From contig JBDLJC010000039.1 in the NCBI GenBank assembly GCA_039714535.1, positions 1 to 36,086 on the forward strand: a stretch of 36,086 bases of DNA, given 5' to 3'. Below are positions 32,137-36,086 of this stretch, one piece after another (within the stretch, counting starts at the first letter, position 1; every line of letters starts with the position of its first letter). A program made the translations under genes and the position numbers. Origin of the DNA: JAGXFP01 sp039714535. Its GTDB lineage: Bacteria; Desulfobacterota; Desulfobulbia; Desulfobulbales; JAGXFP01. The notes beneath the pieces were generated by a model. That model did not search any database. It worked only from the letters and a program-made list of their open reading frames with translations, and had not been told where the DNA came from.

Positions 32137-32403
32137 TTATTTCCGTCCGGCCGTGTGTCCGTAGTAGGTCCGTGTGGGAGAAAACTCACCCAGTTTATGA
32201 CCGACCATATTCTCGGAAACAAATACCGGGATGAACTTTTTGCCATTATGAACCGCAAAGGTAAGGCCAACCATGTCAGGACTGATGTCCGAACGACGAG
32301 ACCAGGTTTTAATGACCTTACGGGAGCCAGATTCTTTAGCGCTCAAAACTTTCTTCATCAGATGACCGTCAATAAACGGTCCTTTTTTTACAGAACGTGC
32401 CAC
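32137..32403 (-). CDS. rpsS: 30S ribosomal protein S19
   Basis: 88 residues. It begins MARSVKKGPFIDGHLMKKV and has TWSRRSDISPDMVGLTFAVH, VFVSENMVGHKLGEFSPTR and the end GHTAGRK. S19 pairs with S13 in the 30S head. It lies 16 bp after rplB. Confidence 0.98.
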   Translation of the reverse strand: MARSVKKGPFIDGHLMKKVLSAKESGSRKVIKTWSRRSDISPDMVGLTFAVHNGKKFIPVFVSENMVGHKLGEFSPTRTYYGHTAGRK

Positions 32404-32419
32404 TTTTTAACCCCCTGCC

Positions 32420-33241
32420 CTAAGATCTTTTGGTGACTATATCTTTGTCGGATTGTTTACGTTTCCTGGTCTTGAAACCCTTTGTCGGCATACCCCAAGG
32501 CGAACAAGGATGACGGCCACCGGAGCTTTTACCCTCACCACCACCCATTGGATGATCATGGGGATTCATCGCAACGCCCCTGACTTTAGGCCTGCGTCCC
32601 AACCAGCGACTCCGACCAGCCTTGCCCAGCTTCTGACGTTCGTGCTCAATATTGCCGATCTGACCAATACTGGCCCGACATTTACGATTGAACCTGCGAA
32701 CTTCACCGGAAGGCAACTTGATTAAAACATAATCACCCTCTTTAGCCATCAACTGGGCCGAAGTACCTGCACTTCTAACCAGTTGAGCGCCTTTGTCGAT
32801 CCGCATCTCAATATTATGGATGATTGAACCAAGGGGCATATTGCCCATGGGCATACAGTTACCAGGCTTAATATCAACCTGCTCACCGGATACTACCGTG
32901 TCGCCGACCTTCATGCCGAGAGGAGCGATAATGTAACGCTTCTCGCCATCTACATAGAAAAGCAAAGCAATATTGGCAGAACGATTCGGATCGTACTCAA
33001 TGGAATGAACCCGAGCCGGGACATCGACCTTATTACGTCTAAAATCAATGACACGATACTTCCGCTTATGACCGCCACCAATATGCCTAGAAGTTATCCG
33101 GCCATTGTTATTCCGTCCGCCACTCTTCTTGAGGGATCTAACGAGACTCTTTTCAGGGCTCTCCTTAGATAGGTCCGATTTGACAATGGAGACGAGCTGT
33201 CGTCGGCCAGGTGATGTCGGTTTATAGGTTTTTGTTGGCAT
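32420..33241 (-). CDS. rplB: 50S ribosomal protein L2
   Basis: 273 residues. It begins MPTKTYKPTSPGRRQLVSI; GGGHKRKYRVIDFRRNK and the C-terminal signature GVAMNPHDHPMGGGEGKS with the conserved His are intact. L2 is central to peptidyl transfer and subunit association. It lies between rplW and rpsS. Confidence 0.98.
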   Translation of the reverse strand: MPTKTYKPTSPGRRQLVSIVKSDLSKESPEKSLVRSLKKSGGRNNNGRITSRHIGGGHKRKYRVIDFRRNKVDVPARVHSIEYDPNRSANIALLFYVDGEKRYIIAPLGMKVGDTVVSGEQVDIKPGNCMPMGNMPLGSIIHNIEMRIDKGAQLVRSAGTSAQLMAKEGDYVLIKLPSGEVRRFNRKCRASIGQIGNIEHERQKLGKAGRSRWLGRRPKVRGVAMNPHDHPMGGGEGKSSGGRHPCSPWGMPTKGFKTRKRKQSDKDIVTKRS

Positions 33242-33305
33242 TTCAAACCCCGAATTTAATTATTACGTCGTTTAATCGAATAACATCAAAAAAAGATTGG
33301 CAATC

Positions 33306-33596
33306 CTACAGATCCTCAAGGAAATCGACCTTGTGACCTTCGGCCAGTGAGACAACAGCCTTCTTCCAGTCATTCCGTCGTCCCATGTGCTGGCCAACTC
33401 TCTTCATCTTGCCATGCATATTGGCAGTCCGAACCTTATCAACTTTTACATTGAATAACTGCTCAACAGCTTCTTTGATCTCTAATTTATTAGCCCGAGG
33501 ATCAACCTTGACTACAATCTGATTGTGCTCTTCCTGGAGGGCCATGCCCTTTTCAGTCAGACACGCTTTCTTAATCACATCGCAAACACTATTCAT
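33306..33596 (-). CDS. rplW: 50S ribosomal protein L23
   Basis: 96 residues from the ATG at 33594-33596 (MNSVCDVIKKACLTEKG). This start gives family length and an ATGA overlap with the rplD stop, so an 11-codon upstream extension is rejected. The motif VDPRANKLEIKEAVEQLFNV is present. L23 is the exit-site docking point for trigger factor and SRP. Confidence 0.97.
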   Translation of the reverse strand: MNSVCDVIKKACLTEKGMALQEEHNQIVVKVDPRANKLEIKEAVEQLFNVKVDKVRTANMHGKMKRVGQHMGRRNDWKKAVVSLAEGHKVDFLEDL

Positions 33597-34216
33597 GACA
33601 GCAACCTCTCTTCCAGTTTTCCAAGGCAATCTTGAACCAGAACCACCTTTCTGTGTAAAAGGATGTCGTAAACATTAAGTCCTTCGGTGGACATAACCGT
33701 GAAACCATGGACATTCCGCGCAGACTTCAGGAGATTTTCATTGTCGCCAGCCGTAACGATCAAGGCATTGTCAATTGCCAGCTCATTCATGATCGCCACA
33801 AAGTTTCCGGTCTTAATGCTCTCCATCTGGAAGGCATCGAGGACAACCAGATTATCTTCGGCAACCCTTGCACTCAAAGCCATGCAGAGACCAAGCTTCC
33901 TCACCTTCCGCGGCAACTTGTAACTGAAGTCACGAGGTTTGGGACCAAAGGTAGTACCACCACCGCGCCAGATCGGAGAATTATTGGTTCCGGCACGAGC
34001 CCGACCAGTTCCCTTCTGTCTCCATGGCTTGGCGCCACCGCCTCTAACCTCTGCCCTGGTTTTGGTACAGGCATTACCGCTGCGCCGATTGGCACGCTGC
34101 ATCCTGACAATATCATGAATGAGGTGCTGTTTGACCTCAACGCCAAAAATAGCATCGTTCAAATCCACGTCGCCGGCTTTTTCATTCTTTATGTTCTTTA
34201 CTTCCATAACGGCCAT
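33593..34216 (-). CDS. rplD: 50S ribosomal protein L4
   Basis: 207 residues. The tunnel-lining loop has TRAEVRGGGAKPWRQKGTGR and ARAGTNNSPIWRGGGTTFGP; the C-terminal half has ALIVTAGDNENLLKSARNV. In E. coli L4 represses the S10 operon; not tested here. It overlaps rplW by four bases (ATGA) and follows rplC by 66 bp. Either ATG codon 1 or codon 4 could start. Confidence 0.97.
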   Translation of the reverse strand: MAVMEVKNIKNEKAGDVDLNDAIFGVEVKQHLIHDIVRMQRANRRSGNACTKTRAEVRGGGAKPWRQKGTGRARAGTNNSPIWRGGGTTFGPKPRDFSYKLPRKVRKLGLCMALSARVAEDNLVVLDAFQMESIKTGNFVAIMNELAIDNALIVTAGDNENLLKSARNVHGFTVMSTEGLNVYDILLHRKVVLVQDCLGKLEERLLS

Positions 34217-34282
34217 TTTCTGGCTACCCCCAACAAGCGTTGTTCAAAGGAATCAGTTGGTTTCCTAAATTAAGACAGCTGC

Positions 34283-34912
34283 CTATTTGGTGAAAATCTG
34301 GAGCAGACCTTGCTTGGCTCCAGGTAAACAGCCTTTAACCAACAACACATTATCTTCTGCTCGAACGTCAATAATAGTGACATTCTTTTTGGTCACCAGC
34401 GCGTTACCCATCCGACCGGGGAGTTTTTTACCCTTAACAACTTTACTCGGGGTAGCACTACAACCGATAGAACCGGGAGCTCTATGAAACATGGAGCCGT
34501 GGGTTTTATTACCACCACTAAAGCCATGACGCTTCATAACACCCTGAAAACCACGGCCCTTACTCAAACCGCTTACATCCACCAGATCACCAACTTTAAA
34601 CAGGTCGGTAATCACAATCTCTTGACCAACTTCATACTGGTCAAGATCATCGACCCGAAATTCCATGATATGGTAGAAGCCACCCTTGCCGGCCACTTTA
34701 ACATGGCCAAGTTCAGGTTTATTAAGACGGGAATCCCTCTTGTTGGCAAAACCAACCTGGATTGCATTGTAACCGTCATTGTCGACAGATTTTCTTTGGA
34801 GAACAACACACGGCCCAGCCTCGATGGCTGTGACCGGGATGGCAGTACCATTCTCAGAGTAAACTCTGGTCATTCCTACCTTCTTCCCCAATATTCCCAT
34901 TGTTTTAGGCAT
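34283..34912 (-). CDS. rplC: 50S ribosomal protein L3
   Basis: 209 residues. It begins MPKTMGILGKKVGMTRVYS and contains DVSGLSKGRGFQGVMKRHGF, the GGNKTHGSMFHRAPGSIGC loop, and GKKLPGRMGNALVTKKNV. L3 reaches the peptidyl-transferase centre and starts 50S assembly. It lies between rpsJ (22 bp) and rplD. Confidence 0.98.
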   Translation of the reverse strand: MPKTMGILGKKVGMTRVYSENGTAIPVTAIEAGPCVVLQRKSVDNDGYNAIQVGFANKRDSRLNKPELGHVKVAGKGGFYHIMEFRVDDLDQYEVGQEIVITDLFKVGDLVDVSGLSKGRGFQGVMKRHGFSGGNKTHGSMFHRAPGSIGCSATPSKVVKGKKLPGRMGNALVTKKNVTIIDVRAEDNVLLVKGCLPGAKQGLLQIFTK

Positions 34913-34934
34913 TTTTGTAACCGATAGTTGTATT

Positions 34935-35246
34935 TTAAAGCTTAATCTCTACGTCAACACCAGCCGATAACTGCAATTTCATCAGGGCATCAATAGTCTG
35001 CTGAGTTGGCTCAAGTATATCAAGGAGCCGCCGGTGTGTTCTCATTTCGAATTGCTCCCGCGACTTCTTGTCAACATGGGGAGAACGAAGAACACAATAC
35101 TTATTGACTGAAGTCGGCAGAGGAATGGGTCCGGCAATGCTGGCCCCTGTCCTTCTAGCCGTATCAACTATCTCTAAAGTTGACTTGTCAAGAAGCTTAT
35201 GATCGTAACCCTTGAGCCTTATTCTAATTTTCTGAGTCGACAGCAT
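34935..35246 (-). CDS. rpsJ: 30S ribosomal protein S10
   Basis: 103 residues, exact family length. It begins MLSTQKIRIRLKGYDHKLLD; the middle has TGASIAGPIPLPTSVNKYCV and RSPHVDKKSREQFEMRTHRR. S10 is part of the 30S head and, as NusE, of antitermination complexes. It lies 11 bp after tuf; GGTGG precedes the ATG. Confidence 0.98.
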   Translation of the reverse strand: MLSTQKIRIRLKGYDHKLLDKSTLEIVDTARRTGASIAGPIPLPTSVNKYCVLRSPHVDKKSREQFEMRTHRRLLDILEPTQQTIDALMKLQLSAGVDVEIKL

Positions 35247-35257
35247 GTTATTCCACC

Positions 35258-36086
35258 CTACTCGATAATCTTATTGATAACACCGGCGCCTACGGTCCGG
35301 CCACCCTCACGAATCGCAAAACGAAGGCCTTCTTCCATGGCGATCGGAGTGATCAGGGTACCCTCGATGGTGACGTTGTCACCGGGCATTACCATCTCAA
35401 CACCATCCTCCAAAGTTACGACACCGGTCACATCCGTGGTCCGAAAATAAAACTGGGGACGATAGCCATTAAAGAACGGAGTGTGACGACCGCCTTCCTC
35501 TTTACTCAAGATATAGCATTCCGCCTTGAACTTGGTATGGGGAGTAATGCTACCCGGCGCCGCCAATACCTGGCCCCGCTGAATATCTTCACGCTTGGTG
35601 CCACGGAGGAGGATCCCGACGTTATCACCAGCCAGTCCCTCATCCAGAAGCTTACGGAACATCTCAACCCCGGTTACGGTGGTCTTCACCGTGTCGGTAA
35701 TACCGACGATCTCGACATCTTCACCGACCTTGATCACCCCACGTTCGATCCGACCGGTGGCAACGGTGCCACGACCGGAGATAGAGAAGACATCCTCTAC
35801 CGGCATCAGGAAGGTCTTGTCAACATCACGTTTCGGCTCAGGAACAAAAGCATCACAGGCGTCCATCAGCTCGAAGATGCATTTATTGGAAGCTTCATCT
35901 TCAGGATTTTCCAGGGCCTTCAAAGCACTGCCCTGAATGACCGGAGTATCATCGCCGGGGAATTCATATTTATCGAGAAGCTCACGAAGCTCCATGTCAA
36001 CCAGCTCAAGGAGTTCTTCGTCGTCAACCTGATCGCATTTATTCATAAATACAACCACGGCCGGAACACCAACCTGGCGGGCCAGG
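35258..36086 (-). CDS. tuf: elongation factor Tu (partial, N-terminal part outside window)
   Basis: The C-terminal 275 residues or so are present; the frame continues past the right edge, upstream of VGVPAVVVFMNKCD. The guanine-specificity motif NKCD opens the visible part. Domain 2 has RGTVATGRIERGVIKVG and domain 3 has HTPFFNGYRPQFYFRTTDV and the ending EGGRTVGAGVINKIIE. EF-Tu delivers aminoacyl-tRNA to the ribosome. It leads directly into rpsJ, the tuf-S10 arrangement common in bacteria. The first Met visible here is internal, not the start. Confidence 0.97.
   Translation of the reverse strand, partial: LARQVGVPAVVVFMNKCDQVDDEELLELVDMELRELLDKYEFPGDDTPVIQGSALKALENPEDEASNKCIFELMDACDAFVPEPKRDVDKTFLMPVEDVFSISGRGTVATGRIERGVIKVGEDVEIVGITDTVKTTVTGVEMFRKLLDEGLAGDNVGILLRGTKREDIQRGQVLAAPGSITPHTKFKAECYILSKEEGGRHTPFFNGYRPQFYFRTTDVTGVVTLEDGVEMVMPGDNVTIEGTLITPIAMEEGLRFAIREGGRTVGAGVINKIIE

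Noticed and set aside
1..36086. tRNA, rRNA or CRISPR array
   Set aside because: No cloverleaf-like sequence, rRNA segment or regularly spaced direct repeats were seen in the gaps.

Overview
The window comes from a Gram-negative bacterium. KDO/lipopolysaccharide genes (kdsA, kdsC, lptC), an RlpA lipoprotein and a nine-haem c-type cytochrome lipoprotein all point to an outer-membraned cell. Gene order and protein style (metal-type KdsA, multihaem cytochrome, stand-alone AICAR transformylase, S10-spc-alpha cluster starting from tuf) suggest a Desulfobacterota (former Deltaproteobacteria) member, possibly near Desulfobulbales. That placement is inference from family knowledge, not a search result.

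Layout, left to right. (1) 1-1890: a possible C-terminal gene fragment, a lone minus-strand amidohydrolase, and an AT-rich divergent intergenic region. (2) 1891-6876, plus strand: an unusual 1385-residue membrane protein built as an internal duplication, followed by two small membrane proteins. I assign no function to these three. (3) 6873-11775, minus strand: pyrG, kdsA, kdsC, lptC and pyrF, combining CTP supply and KDO synthesis with the start of the Lpt transport pathway; lptA and lptB are not here. (4) 11931-14215, plus strand, divergent from pyrG: the nine-haem lipoprotein translationally coupled to rlpA. (5) 14318-14890: an AT-rich orphan membrane protein between two terminators, probably acquired. 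(6) 15022-19524, minus strand: thiF (with a fused ThiS-like domain), thiS, thiG, thiH and a purH-type AICAR transformylase, i.e. thiazole synthesis next to purine synthesis. (7) 19806-36086, minus strand: the ribosomal protein supercluster tuf (cut by the window end), rpsJ-rplC-rplD-rplW-rplB-rpsS-rplV-rpsC-rplP-rpmC-rpsQ-rplN-rplX-rplE-rpsN-rpsH-rplF-rplR-rpsE-rpmD-rplO-secY-map-infA-rpmJ-rpsM-rpsK-rpsD-rpoA-rplQ, closed by a strong terminator. rpmJ and rpmD, both very short, were found by direct translation.

The most interesting non-genic signals are a diverged pair of palindromic intergenic elements (between lptC and kdsC, and between thiS and thiF) and a possible miniature inverted-repeat element upstream of thiF whose ends resemble the second palindrome. 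There is also a perfect 13-bp inverted repeat between rpsD and rpoA, and a promoter that would make the pyrG mRNA leaderless. The best candidate for an undescribed protein system is the three-gene membrane cluster at 1891-6876. No CRISPR array, tRNA, rRNA or intact transposase gene was seen.
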